A DNA stretch of 64,000 nt. It comes from Galbibacter sp048266365 (lineage in GTDB: Bacteria; Bacteroidota; Bacteroidia; Flavobacteriales; Flavobacteriaceae). The notes below the pieces were generated by a model. That model saw only the letters and a list, made by a program, of their open reading frames with translations. It made no database searches and was not told the DNA's origin. Shown piece after piece: positions 33,818 to 42,950 of this stretch. Numbering within the stretch: position 1 is the stretch's first letter; every line of letters begins with the position of its first letter. The stretch covers positions 62,001 through 126,000 of the forward strand of contig NZ_JBLWZP010000008.1 in the NCBI RefSeq assembly GCF_048266365.1, read 5' to 3'. The position numbers and the translations under genes were made by a program.

Positions 33818-33825
33818 TATCTTTG
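33818..33825 (+). promoter_or_regulatory. -7 box of the HMA/AraC regulator gene
   Basis: TATCTTTG is an exact TAnnTTTG match, 24 bases before the ATG. A TTG lies at 33790-33792 but its 25-base spacing is too long to claim a -33 element. Confidence 0.55.
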
Positions 33826-33849
33826 TGTAAATGGTTAAGTTAGAAGTTT

Positions 33850-34413
33850 ATGGATTCAATTTTTATTAAAAACATGGTTTGCAACCGTTGCATAATGGTG
33901 GTGCAAAATGAATTGGAAAAGTTGAATTTGGATGTTAATTCGGTCAGCCTGGGCAGAGTCGATTTAAACAGTCTGCTATTGGAGACTGATAAAAATAAAC
34001 TCAAACAAGCATTACTTCCGTTGGGATTTGAGGTTATAGATGATAAGAGAAGTAGAATTATTGAATCTATAAAAAACATCATAATCGATGTTGTTCATCA
34101 TCAAAACTCTGAAATTAAAATCAATTTATCCGAGCTGCTCAGTAGCAAACTACGTCTTGACTACGGTTACTTGTCTACCCTCTTCTCAGAGGTGGAAGGG
34201 ACTACTATTGAAAAGTATGTTATTGCCCAAAAAATTGAAAGGGTGAAAGAATTACTGGTCTATGATGAATTGTCCCTAAGCGAAATTGCTTTTCAACTTA
34301 ACTATTCCAGTGTTGCATATTTGAGCAATCAATTTAAAAAGGTAACTGGCCTTACCCCAAGCCATTTCAAGCAGATAAAAGAACAAAAACGAAAACCATT
34401 GGATGAAGTTTAA
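33850..34413 (+). CDS. AraC-type regulator with N-terminal HMA-like metal-binding domain
   Basis: 187 residues. The first 65 resemble a heavy-metal-associated domain: the MxCxxC motif is exact (Met9-Val10-Cys11-Asn12-Arg13-Cys14) and LLPLGFEVIDDK ends the fold. The rest is an AraC helix-turn-helix region (from about 95) with LSLSEIAFQLNYSSVAYLSNQFKKVTGLTPSHFK. This short HMA-AraC plan is common in Bacteroidota and likely senses Cu or another soft metal, but no ligand has been shown as far as I know. The CPA2 antiporter gene follows 92 bases later on the same strand and may be a target. Confidence 0.85.
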   Translation: MDSIFIKNMVCNRCIMVVQNELEKLNLDVNSVSLGRVDLNSLLLETDKNKLKQALLPLGFEVIDDKRSRIIESIKNIIIDVVHHQNSEIKINLSELLSSKLRLDYGYLSTLFSEVEGTTIEKYVIAQKIERVKELLVYDELSLSEIAFQLNYSSVAYLSNQFKKVTGLTPSHFKQIKEQKRKPLDEV

Positions 34414-34505
34414 TTCCTTTTATCCGTTTTTGTAGACGAATACCTAGCTTCACATCGTTGGTTATTTTACTTTTTATGTATATTAGTTAGCCAAAAGCGT
34501 AGCGC

Positions 34506-36638
34506 ATGGATGCAATATTAAACACCCAATTGCCGCTAGTAGACCCGGTATTAAAATTTTTAGTCATCTTATTAATTATTTTACTGGTCCCTATAGTGTC
34601 CGATCGATTAAGACTTCCACATTTATTGGGAATGATCATTGCTGGGGTTATCATTGGTCCCTTCGGCCTGAATTTACTTGCAAGGGACAGCAGTATTATA
34701 CTATCCGGAACCGTAGGACTGTTGTATATTATGTTTTTGGCAGGCTTGGAGATTGACATGAAGGATTTCAGGTCAAACGCTATTAAAAGTACTTTATTGG
34801 GCCTGTATGGCTTTTTTGTTCCTATGATATTTGGAATATTGGTAGGTCTATATGTTTTGGAGTTCTCTTTAATGACTTCAGTGCTACTTGCCAGTATGTT
34901 TGCCTCTCATACGTTAATTACCTACCCCTTGGTTAGTAAATTGGGGGTGACAAAAGATTTGTCAGTTAATATTTCAGTCGGCAGTACACTCATAACGAAT
35001 ATATTAGCTCTTTTAGTCTTAGCTGTTGTCGTGGGGATGAGTACAGGTGATATCGATCATAATTTCTGGTTTGAATTGGCAGCTTCTTTTATTGTTTTTA
35101 CACTGGTGATCACCTTTATATTTCCAATTATTGGGCGTTGGTTCTTTAAACGTTACCAAGATAATGTCTCGCAATACATTTTTGTTCTGGTCATGGTGTT
35201 TTTAGGGGCCGTACTTTCTCAGCTTGCAGGGATAGAACCAATCATTGGTGCGTTTATGGCAGGATTGGCTTTGAATCGGCTTATTCCCCATACCTCACCA
35301 CTTATGAATAGAATTGACTTTGTCGGTAATGCTATTTTTATTCCCTTTTTTCTGATCGGAGTAGGAATGTTAATTGATTTTAGGGCTTTTACGAATTCCC
35401 AAACCCTGGTCGTTGCGGTTGTCATGTCAGTGGTGGCAACACTATCTAAACTTTTTGCGGCCTGGGTCACTCAAAAGAATTTCAAACTAAGTAAGGATCA
35501 GCGCTTACTCATCTTTGGGCTAACCAATGCCCAGGCAGCGGCAACACTTGCAGCCGTACTTGTGGGTTACAACATTGTTTTGGGTGAAACTTCGCAAGGA
35601 GAACCTATTCGTTTGTTAAATGACAGTGTGTTAAATGGAACCATTATAATGATTCTTGTGACCTGTACAATCGCCTCATTTGCGACCCAAAAAGGGGCTA
35701 AAAATATAGCCATATCTGAACATACCGAAGAACAGCCTAGTGATGTAGAGGAAAGGATTCTAATTCCTTTAAGTAATCCCGATACTATAGATGCGCTTGT
35801 CGACTTGAGTATCAACATTAAATCCAAATACAACACCAATGGACTCAGGGCTTTGAATATTATTAAAAATGACGCAAATCAAACCGATACTTTGATTAAC
35901 GGTAAGAAAATTTTGGAAAAAGCTCAGATAAGTGCAGCGGCTACGGACACTCCCGTGAAAACAATTTTGCGCTATGATTTGGATTTGGTCCATGGTGTAA
36001 CCAATGTCATTAAAGAAGAAAATATAACCGATCTTGTATTGGGTCTTCATTTAAAAACAGGAGTTTCTGGAAGTTTTTTAGGGAATCTAACCAATGGGAT
36101 CTTAGAAAAAAGCAATATCACCACCTTTATTTATAACCCACAACAATCCATTGCGACTATTAAACGACACCTGATCATTGTCCCGGAAAATGCAGAACTT
36201 GAAAGCGGATTCTCCTTCTGGTTGTCAAGAATTTGGAATATCGCTCTAAATACTGGTGCTCCCTTAATTTTTTATGCACCTAAGTCGACCATAAAGCTCA
36301 TTAAGAAAATTCATTTAAAACATCCTATCGCAATTGAATTTGAAGTTTTCTCCAACTGGGCTGATTTTGGAAAGCTCACCAATGAACTAAAAGAAGATGA
36401 CAATTTAATAATTGTACTGAGCAGGAAGAATCTGCTCTCTTATCAAGAAGGGATGGCAGAGGTTCCGAACTATCTAGAAAAACACTTCAAAGACATGAAT
36501 TTCTTATTGGTATATCCTTCACAGTCAACATTTACCGTTGATGGGATGGTAGATCTCACCAATCCTTCCTTGCTACATGCTATAGAAAAACTGGATGTCA
36601 TCGGTAAAACCATAGCTACAATATTTAGAAAAAAGTAA
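34506..36638 (+). CDS. Cation:proton antiporter, CPA2 family, with C-terminal soluble region
   Basis: 710 residues. The first 400 contain about twelve hydrophobic segments of the Na+/H+ exchanger fold, with RLPHLLGMIIAGVIIGPFGLN, FLAGLEIDM and the ion-site region GAFMAGLALNR. After about residue 415 a soluble tail with two universal-stress-like repeats follows (ERILIPLSNPDTIDALVDLSI; LIIVPENAELESGFSFWLSR), which is usual in Bacteroidota members and may bind nucleotides. It should exchange Na+ or K+ for protons across the inner membrane. It is downstream of the HMA/AraC regulator. Confidence 0.9.
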   Translation: MDAILNTQLPLVDPVLKFLVILLIILLVPIVSDRLRLPHLLGMIIAGVIIGPFGLNLLARDSSIILSGTVGLLYIMFLAGLEIDMKDFRSNAIKSTLLGLYGFFVPMIFGILVGLYVLEFSLMTSVLLASMFASHTLITYPLVSKLGVTKDLSVNISVGSTLITNILALLVLAVVVGMSTGDIDHNFWFELAASFIVFTLVITFIFPIIGRWFFKRYQDNVSQYIFVLVMVFLGAVLSQLAGIEPIIGAFMAGLALNRLIPHTSPLMNRIDFVGNAIFIPFFLIGVGMLIDFRAFTNSQTLVVAVVMSVVATLSKLFAAWVTQKNFKLSKDQRLLIFGLTNAQAAATLAAVLVGYNIVLGETSQGEPIRLLNDSVLNGTIIMILVTCTIASFATQKGAKNIAISEHTEEQPSDVEERILIPLSNPDTIDALVDLSINIKSKYNTNGLRALNIIKNDANQTDTLINGKKILEKAQISAAATDTPVKTILRYDLDLVHGVTNVIKEENITDLVLGLHLKTGVSGSFLGNLTNGILEKSNITTFIYNPQQSIATIKRHLIIVPENAELESGFSFWLSRIWNIALNTGAPLIFYAPKSTIKLIKKIHLKHPIAIEFEVFSNWADFGKLTNELKEDDNLIIVLSRKNLLSYQEGMAEVPNYLEKHFKDMNFLLVYPSQSTFTVDGMVDLTNPSLLHAIEKLDVIGKTIATIFRKK

Positions 36639-36662
36639 AGATTGCAAAGGTTAGTTTCTTTT

Positions 36663-37208
36663 TCAGCTTGAAGACAATTCCAAAAGTTTGTTCATGGTCT
36701 TCCAGTTGCGGGTAGTCCCTTGAATTTTTAGTTTTTTCTCCACAAAGGGGTTATTCACTTTGGATTTACCATAACCTATATGGTAACAGAAATATAGCAG
36801 TGCTCCATCGAATACAAATTCCTCATCTTCAGAGTTATATTCTAGTAAAAGCCGTTGAGCTTCCAAATCAGGCTTTTTTTCCAACAAGGTACAGTACAGT
36901 TTTTCTATGGGGAATTGGCTTTGAACAAAGGGATTTTTTTGGATTATGTGTTCTAATTCTGAAGAATTCAGGACTAAAACGGTAACCTCAAATCCGTAGG
37001 TTTCTTTGATCAGCCTTTCGATTTGCTGCTTCACTACTGTCTTTTTTTGATCGCTCTTACAGAGGATATTGCCACTTTGAATATAGGTCTGGACATTTTG
37101 AAAACCACTATTTAATAGTAGTTGTTTAAAATCAGCCATTTTAATTTTTCGATGCCCTCCAACATTGATGCCTCTAAGTAATACAATATGGGTGTTTAAG
37201 TTGGTCAT
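36663..37208 (-). CDS. DUF1697 family protein
   Basis: 181 residues matching DUF1697: HIVLLRGINVGGHRKIKMADFK at the N-terminus, GFQNVQTYIQSGNILC, and the C-terminal NWKTMNKLLEL. Function is unknown; the fold is an alpha/beta ferredoxin-like one in solved members. The ATG at 37208 was preferred to an upstream in-frame start at 37244, since the extra 12 residues run through the terminator region and are not family-like. Single gene, convergent with the antiporter gene. Confidence 0.88.
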   Translation of the reverse strand: MTNLNTHIVLLRGINVGGHRKIKMADFKQLLLNSGFQNVQTYIQSGNILCKSDQKKTVVKQQIERLIKETYGFEVTVLVLNSSELEHIIQKNPFVQSQFPIEKLYCTLLEKKPDLEAQRLLLEYNSEDEEFVFDGALLYFCYHIGYGKSKVNNPFVEKKLKIQGTTRNWKTMNKLLELSSS

Positions 37209-37231
37209 AATTAAAATATTACCGTAAAAAT

Positions 37232-37263
37232 AAAAAAACTCCAAGAAAAGTTCTTGGAGTTTT
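37232..37263 (-). terminator. Terminator after the M28 peptidase gene
   Basis: AAACTCCAAGAA and TTCTTGGAGTTT form a 12-bp perfect stem with a 3-base loop. On the minus strand a run of T residues follows, so it ends the S9/M28 unit. Confidence 0.85.
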
Positions 37264-37286
37264 AATCTAATTTTTTAAAAGGAAGT

Positions 37287-38837
37287 TTAGTTTGCGCCCC
37301 CTCTACGCTCTGGTTGTTTTGGAGTTGGCCAAACCGCAGGCTCTCCAGTTCTTCTGTCTATAGGCAATACACTTTTTACCCTTGATGTACGATCAGGATC
37401 TTCACTAGCCATATAGGTCAGAATCACTGTTAGAATTACGTTGTTTCTGACGTCGTCAAATACGATTTTATCATAGGTATCTAAATTGGTGTGCCAAGTG
37501 TAGTTCCAGTATGCCCAACTCAGTGAACTCAAAGAGAACGCCGGAGCTCCGGCAGCTACAAATGAAGCATAATCTGATCCACCTCTAGCAGGGGTCCCTG
37601 GAAAATGAGTTTCAATATGCTTAGTGACATCTTCAGGAACTACATTTAACCAGCTTCCTAGGTATTCATAGGCATTTAAAAATCCTTGTCCTGACAAGTT
37701 AACGACTCTACCAGTACCATTATCCTGGTTGAATACGGCCTGTACATTTTCAACGATTTCAGGATGATCTTCTACATAGGCTCTAGAACCGTTTAAACCT
37801 TGTTCTTCACTGCCCCAAAGTCCAACAATTATGGTTCTTTTAGGGTTAGGATATATTTTTTTCAAAATTCGAGCCGCTTCCATCATAGTGATGGTTCCTG
37901 TACCGTTATCGGTAGCTCCTGTTCCTCCATCCCAAGAGTCAAAATGTGCAGAAAGAATTACATATTCTTCTGGTTTCTCAGTTCCTTTAATTGTAGCAAT
38001 AGTATTGAACGTTGGTACCATCCCCAAATCTTTGGACTCAGCAACTATGCGAAGTTTTGGTTTTGCGTTGTGTTCCACCATCCGATAGAGCATTCCATAG
38101 TCTTCTAAGGAAACATCAACCATAGGGATTTTTTTGGTGTAAGCACTAAAAATTTTATTAGCACCAAAACCTTCTGACCAATACGATTGAACTATCCCTG
38201 CCGCTCCTGCTTTTTCTAGAGCTTCGACGATAGTTCTTCTGTTATAGCCTGTATTTCGCATATTTTCTTGCCACTTGGTTTCAGCCTCTTCCTTTTCTTT
38301 TTTCATTTTTTCAAAGGACTCTTCTGTGGCATATTCCTTCCAGTTCGCCTCTGGTCTTCCTGTAGGCTGTTTCATGGATACCATGACTATTTTTCCTTTA
38401 ACGCTAGGCAACCAATTTTCAAAAGCTGCGGCGTTTTCTACAATTGGAAGAATTACCAATTCAGCGGTAACCCCTTTCTTTGAGGTACTTGGATTCCATG
38501 CAAGTTGTGTTCCATTTATGGTTTCTACTCTAGGGTAAACCATGTCGATATGGGTTATTCCTCTTTCCCATCCTTTCCATTCGCCCCACTGCTCATTTTC
38601 AGCAGTAATACCCCAGGAATCAAATTTATCTACAGCCCAAGAATGTGCTTGTTGCATCTGAGGCGTTCCTACTAGACGAGGACCTATACCTTCTAGTAGC
38701 TCATAAGCAAGTTCTTCCAGTTGTGAATTTTCAGAGGCCTCTTTAACAAGGGCGTCTACTATTTCTTTTTGAGTTTGTGCTTGTACAAGTGCAGTAATTG
38801 AGAAGAGTACTGCAGCACATGTAATTTTAAAATTCAT
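37287..38837 (-). CDS. M28 family zinc peptidase, secreted
   Basis: 516 residues with a signal peptide (about 1-20, cleaved near VQAQ). A protease-associated-like region lies in the middle (about 110-250), and the M28 catalytic part carries the metal ligands in SAHFDSWDGGTGATDNGTG and WGSEEQGLNGSRAY, with a later His in YTWHTNLDTYDKI. It should act as an aminopeptidase or carboxypeptidase in the periplasm or outside. It follows the S9 peptidase gene by 12 bases; both probably digest imported or external peptides. Confidence 0.92.
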   Translation of the reverse strand: MNFKITCAAVLFSITALVQAQTQKEIVDALVKEASENSQLEELAYELLEGIGPRLVGTPQMQQAHSWAVDKFDSWGITAENEQWGEWKGWERGITHIDMVYPRVETINGTQLAWNPSTSKKGVTAELVILPIVENAAAFENWLPSVKGKIVMVSMKQPTGRPEANWKEYATEESFEKMKKEKEEAETKWQENMRNTGYNRRTIVEALEKAGAAGIVQSYWSEGFGANKIFSAYTKKIPMVDVSLEDYGMLYRMVEHNAKPKLRIVAESKDLGMVPTFNTIATIKGTEKPEEYVILSAHFDSWDGGTGATDNGTGTITMMEAARILKKIYPNPKRTIIVGLWGSEEQGLNGSRAYVEDHPEIVENVQAVFNQDNGTGRVVNLSGQGFLNAYEYLGSWLNVVPEDVTKHIETHFPGTPARGGSDYASFVAAGAPAFSLSSLSWAYWNYTWHTNLDTYDKIVFDDVRNNVILTVILTYMASEDPDRTSRVKSVLPIDRRTGEPAVWPTPKQPERRGGAN

Positions 38838-38849
38838 GATATACTTGTT

Positions 38850-40997
38850 TTAGTTTTTAAGTTTTTCAGTCGGCAAGATGGTATACCCCATATTGTAAAG
38901 GGTAAATCCGAAAATATCGGCATATTGTTCAATTGTCTTACTCACAGGAGTACCAGCGCCATGTCCGGCATTGGTCTCTATTCGAATAAGCACTGGATTA
39001 TCACCGTTCTGTTTTTCCTGCAGTTCTGCGGCAAATTTGAAGCTATGTGCAGGAACAACACGATCATCATGATCCCCGGTAGTAATCAGAGTTGCTGGAT
39101 ATTCTACACCGGCCTTAACATTATGTACAGGAGAATAACCCAGGAGATATTCAAACATTTCTTTGTTGTCATGTGAGGTACCATAGTCATACGCCCAACC
39201 TGCACCAGCGGTGAAGGTGTGATAGCGAAGCATATCTAATACTCCTACTGCAGGAAGTGCTACCTTGATGAGATCTGGTCGTTGGGTCATGGTGGCGCCC
39301 ACTAGCAACCCTCCATTGGATCCTCCACGAACGGCTAAATAATCTGAGGAGGTATATCCTTTTTCAATAAGGTATTCACCTGCGGCTATAAAGTCGTCAA
39401 AAACATTTTGTTTCTTTAATTGTGTACCAGCATCATGCCATTGTTTACCGTATTCTCCACCACCTCTAAGATTGGGTACTGCATAAACGCCACCTTGTTC
39501 CATCCATACAGCCATTGGGGTGCTAAAGGACGGTGTCAGGCTAATGTTAAACCCACCATAACCATATAAAATGGTCGGATTCTTACCATTGAGCTCAAGT
39601 CCTTTTTTATACGTAATGATCATAGGAACCTTTGTGCCGTCTTTGGAGTTGTAAAAGACCTGTTCTGATGTATACTCGTCTGATTTAAAGTCGATCGCAG
39701 GTTTCCAATAAACTTCTGAAGCTCCAGTTTCTGGATTAAAGGCATAGGTCGTTCCAGGGGTGTTGTAATTGGTAAATGAATAATAAAGCTCTTTGGCTTC
39801 CTTCTTTCCAGAAAATCCTCCAATACTTCCAAGTCCAGGTAACTCCACTTCTCGAACTAAGGTACCGTCATACTTATATTGTTTAACCTTGGATACCGCA
39901 TCAATCATATATTCGGCAAAAATATAACCAGATCCAGTTCTTGGACTTAGTACGTGCTCTGTTTCCGCAATAAAGTCTTCCCAGTTTTCTGGACTTGGAT
40001 TTGATGCGTCAACGGTTACTATTTTGCCGTTAGGTGCGTTCAAATTGGAAACCAAGTATAGTTTAGAGCCTACGTTTTCAAGAACATAGGTGTCGCTTTC
40101 AGTCGTCTCCATTATAGGGGTTAGAGGCGCATTTTCCTTAGTAAGATCCTTTATGAATAATTTGTTTCCTGAGGTTGAAACTGAAGCACTTATAATCAGA
40201 TAGTGATCGTCTTCAGTAACACTTCCACCTACGTAACGATGTTTTTCCTCCTCGGTACCTCCGAAGATTAGTTTATCATCGGACTGTGAGGTGCCAAGTT
40301 TGTGATAGTACAGCTTGTGTTGGTCGGTCTTTGCTGAAAGCTCACTTCCTTTTGGCTTATCATAGCTGGAATAATAGAATCCTTGGTCTGCTTTCCACGA
40401 AACGCCACTAAATTTTACATCCACAAGGGTGTCTTCTACGATTGTATTGGTTACTGCATCTAAAACGATGATTTTTCGCCAATCACTTCCACCTTCAGAG
40501 ATGGAATAGGCTGCTAGATTACCGCTTTTGGAAAAGCTAAGTCCGCCTAAGGAAGTGGTACCATCTTTGGAGAAGGTATTTGGATCTAGAAAAATTTCCT
40601 CCTGATCTTGATCGTCTTTTTTGCGATATAGTACACTTTGATTTTGTAACCCATCATTTTTATAGTAGTAGGTGTAATCACCTTCTATGAAAGGGGCACT
40701 AATTTTTTCGTAATTCCATAGGGTTTCTAAACGTTGTTTTAATTGATCCCGAAAAGGGATCTTATCCAGATAATTGAAGGTAACTTCATTCTCCGCTTTA
40801 ACCCATTGGGCTGTTTCTTCAGAACGGTCATCTTCTAACCATCTGTAGGGGTCTTTTATTGCAGTGCCAAAATAAGTATCCACTGTATCGACCTTTTTTG
40901 TAATAGGATATTTCAAAGGATTTGAATTTTTAGTTGGTGTGGTTTCACATGATTGTAGAATACCAGTAACCACCGCAAAAGCGATTAATTTTTTCAT
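38850..40997 (-). CDS. Prolyl oligopeptidase (S9A) lipoprotein
   Basis: 715 residues with a lipoprotein signal ending LQSC (Cys17). The N-terminal propeller (about 70-430, with many beta repeats) is followed by an alpha/beta hydrolase domain: Ser560 in RGGSNGGLL, Asp in TGDHDDRVVP and His in NAGHGAG complete the triad. It cuts peptides after proline and accepts only short substrates because the propeller guards the active site. First gene of a two-gene unit with the M28 peptidase. Confidence 0.95.
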   Translation of the reverse strand: MKKLIAFAVVTGILQSCETTPTKNSNPLKYPITKKVDTVDTYFGTAIKDPYRWLEDDRSEETAQWVKAENEVTFNYLDKIPFRDQLKQRLETLWNYEKISAPFIEGDYTYYYKNDGLQNQSVLYRKKDDQDQEEIFLDPNTFSKDGTTSLGGLSFSKSGNLAAYSISEGGSDWRKIIVLDAVTNTIVEDTLVDVKFSGVSWKADQGFYYSSYDKPKGSELSAKTDQHKLYYHKLGTSQSDDKLIFGGTEEEKHRYVGGSVTEDDHYLIISASVSTSGNKLFIKDLTKENAPLTPIMETTESDTYVLENVGSKLYLVSNLNAPNGKIVTVDASNPSPENWEDFIAETEHVLSPRTGSGYIFAEYMIDAVSKVKQYKYDGTLVREVELPGLGSIGGFSGKKEAKELYYSFTNYNTPGTTYAFNPETGASEVYWKPAIDFKSDEYTSEQVFYNSKDGTKVPMIITYKKGLELNGKNPTILYGYGGFNISLTPSFSTPMAVWMEQGGVYAVPNLRGGGEYGKQWHDAGTQLKKQNVFDDFIAAGEYLIEKGYTSSDYLAVRGGSNGGLLVGATMTQRPDLIKVALPAVGVLDMLRYHTFTAGAGWAYDYGTSHDNKEMFEYLLGYSPVHNVKAGVEYPATLITTGDHDDRVVPAHSFKFAAELQEKQNGDNPVLIRIETNAGHGAGTPVSKTIEQYADIFGFTLYNMGYTILPTEKLKN

Positions 40998-41034
40998 GTT
41001 GAGATTTTGATTATAATTAGCAGCGCTTAAAATA

Positions 41035-41072
41035 ATGAAAAAGCCCTTGAATATGGCTATCCAAGGGCTTAA
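41035..41072 (-). terminator. Terminator after asd
   Basis: AAGCCCTTG and CAAGGGCTT pair over 9 bp around a 12-base loop; on the minus strand T residues follow. It separates asd from the S9 peptidase gene. Confidence 0.78.
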
Positions 41073-41098
41073 TTTAACATATTTTTGGTCAATCAGTC

Positions 41099-42088
41099 TT
41101 AAACCAGTTTGTTTTCAACCAGATATTCCGCGATTTGTACTGCATTGGTGGCAGCACCTTTTCTTAAATTGTCTGCTACAACCCACATATTTAAGGTGTT
41201 GGGCTGTGATTCGTCTCTTCGGATTCTACCGACAAACACATCATCCTTATCATGTGCGTAAATAGGCATTGGATAGGTATTGGTGTCTGGATTGTCCTGA
41301 AGGACTACTCCTGGTGTCTCATTTAATAATCTGCGAACATCGGTGAGTGTAAAGTCATTTTCAAATTGTACGTTCACTGCCTCGGAGTGTCCTCCGGAGG
41401 TAGGAATACGAACTGCTGTTGCAGAAATTGCAAAGGAATGATCATTAAATATTTTTTGAGGCTCATTAGCGAGCTTCATTTCTTCCTTGGTATATCCATT
41501 GTCCTCAAAAACATCACAATGTGGTAATGCATTTTTATTAATAGGATAAGGATACGCCATTTCACCTTGGACACCTGCAAGTTCGTTTTCCAGCTGTTTA
41601 ACGGCCTTTACGCCAGTACCAGATATACTTTGATAGGTAGAAACAACTACCCTTTTCATTTTGTATTTCTCGTGTAGCGGAGCCAACGCCATTACCAATT
41701 GTATGGTAGAACAATTAGGGTTTGCTATAATTTTATCTTCCTTAGTCAATTCACTTGCATTAATCTCTGGAACCACCAATTTTTTGGTAGGATCCATTCT
41801 CCATGCTGAAGAATTGTCAATCACGGTTGAGCCTACTTCAGCGAATTTGGGAGCCCACTCTAGTGAAGTACCTCCTCCAGCGGAAAAGATGGCAATATCT
41901 GGTCTAGCATCGACTGCATCTTGAAGACCGATAACCGTGTAATTTTTGCCATTAAATTCTAATTGCTTACCTACAGAACGAGGGGAGGCAACTAACAATA
42001 ATTCATCAACAGGAAAATTACGTTCCTTTAGAACTTTAAGCATTACTTCGCCTACCATTCCGGTAGCTCCTACAACTGCTATTTTCAT
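41099..42088 (-). CDS. asd: Aspartate-semialdehyde dehydrogenase
   Basis: This enzyme makes aspartate semialdehyde for lysine/diaminopimelate, threonine and methionine. The 329 residues show the NADP-binding KIAVVGATGMVGEVML start, the active-site Cys in ANPNCSTIQLVMAL (about 127) and the late His in TSGGHSEAV. The ATG at 42088 was chosen; an in-frame start at 42133 adds 15 residues not found in the family. A -7 box, TACTTTTG on the minus strand, lies at 42137-42130. Single-gene unit closed by a terminator. Confidence 0.95.
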   Translation of the reverse strand: MKIAVVGATGMVGEVMLKVLKERNFPVDELLLVASPRSVGKQLEFNGKNYTVIGLQDAVDARPDIAIFSAGGGTSLEWAPKFAEVGSTVIDNSSAWRMDPTKKLVVPEINASELTKEDKIIANPNCSTIQLVMALAPLHEKYKMKRVVVSTYQSISGTGVKAVKQLENELAGVQGEMAYPYPINKNALPHCDVFEDNGYTKEEMKLANEPQKIFNDHSFAISATAVRIPTSGGHSEAVNVQFENDFTLTDVRRLLNETPGVVLQDNPDTNTYPMPIYAHDKDDVFVGRIRRDESQPNTLNMWVVADNLRKGAATNAVQIAEYLVENKLV

Positions 42089-42129
42089 TTTAAATAATTT
42101 TGATGTCTTAATCTGGTAAATAATCAAGT

Positions 42130-42137
42130 ACAAAAGT
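42130..42137 (-). promoter_or_regulatory. -7 box of asd
   Basis: TACTTTTG on the minus strand matches TAnnTTTG, 41 bases before the ATG. No clear TTG -33 element at the usual distance. Confidence 0.45.
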
Positions 42138-42214
42138 AATTAATATTCACGTCATTATTGGATAAAATAGTACAAAATATATTTTTGTAACAAAATGTTA
42201 TAAAAGTTGAATAA

Positions 42215-42248
42215 TAAAAAAATAACCACGCGGTTAAACGTGGTTTTA
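42215..42248 (-). terminator. Terminator after mscL
   Basis: AACCACG and CGTGGTT form a 7-bp stem (42224-42230 and 42239-42245); on the minus strand a T-rich tail follows. Confidence 0.7.
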
Positions 42249-42297
42249 TTTGTATTAATTGTGTAGCGGTAGCTCCTCGTTGATGAGGGATTCCTTA

Positions 42298-42720
42298 CTA
42301 TTTCGTATTTTGTTTTTTCAGTTCATCACGAATTTCAGCAAGTAGATCTTCAGTTGACGGTCCAGCAGGTGCCGCAGGGGCTTCTTCTTTTTTCTTTTGA
42401 GATTTTTCATAAGCCTTTAACACCATGAAAATACAGAAACCGATGATAACAAAATCAATAACGGTTTGGGTAAAAGATCCGTAATTGATACTGACAGCTT
42501 CAGAGACCACAGTTTCACCGTCAATGACAGCGTCTTTTAGAACATATTTTAAATCATCGAAATTCACACCACCCAAAAGGAGACCTATCGGAGGCATTAA
42601 AATGTCATTTGTAATGGAGGTTACAATTTTACCGAAAGCCCCGCCGACAATTACCGCAGTGGCCAAATTGACAATGTCGCCTTTAAGTAAAAACGACTTA
42701 AAATCTTTTAAAAATCCCAT
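42298..42720 (-). CDS. mscL: Large-conductance mechanosensitive channel
   Basis: 140 residues: the N-terminal amphipathic start MGFLKDFKSFLLKGDIVNLATAVIVGGAFGKIV leads into TM1, with the pore-lining Gly/Ala pattern, then a periplasmic loop and TM2 (QTVIDFVIIGFCIFMVLKAYE). The C-terminal helix (STEDLLAEIRDELKKQ) is intact. It opens under membrane tension to release solutes during osmotic downshock. Lies between asd and alr on the same strand as a single gene. Confidence 0.95.
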   Translation of the reverse strand: MGFLKDFKSFLLKGDIVNLATAVIVGGAFGKIVTSITNDILMPPIGLLLGGVNFDDLKYVLKDAVIDGETVVSEAVSINYGSFTQTVIDFVIIGFCIFMVLKAYEKSQKKKEEAPAAPAGPSTEDLLAEIRDELKKQNTK

Positions 42721-42950
42721 AGCTTTTGAACTTAAAATTTATAAATTAGTTTTTGTTTAGTACTCTTAAAAATCGAATTATAGTCCCATTTTGGTGTAAT
42801 GAAAAACTAATAATATATTCTTAAAAGTAATACCTGAGTATCACGAATATACAATTTAATTTTAAAAATAATAGATTATTTTGTCCCTTCTCCTCCTAGT
42901 ATACTTACAATGATAATGACGATTTTCCTCATGTTGAGATGGAAAAGCAG

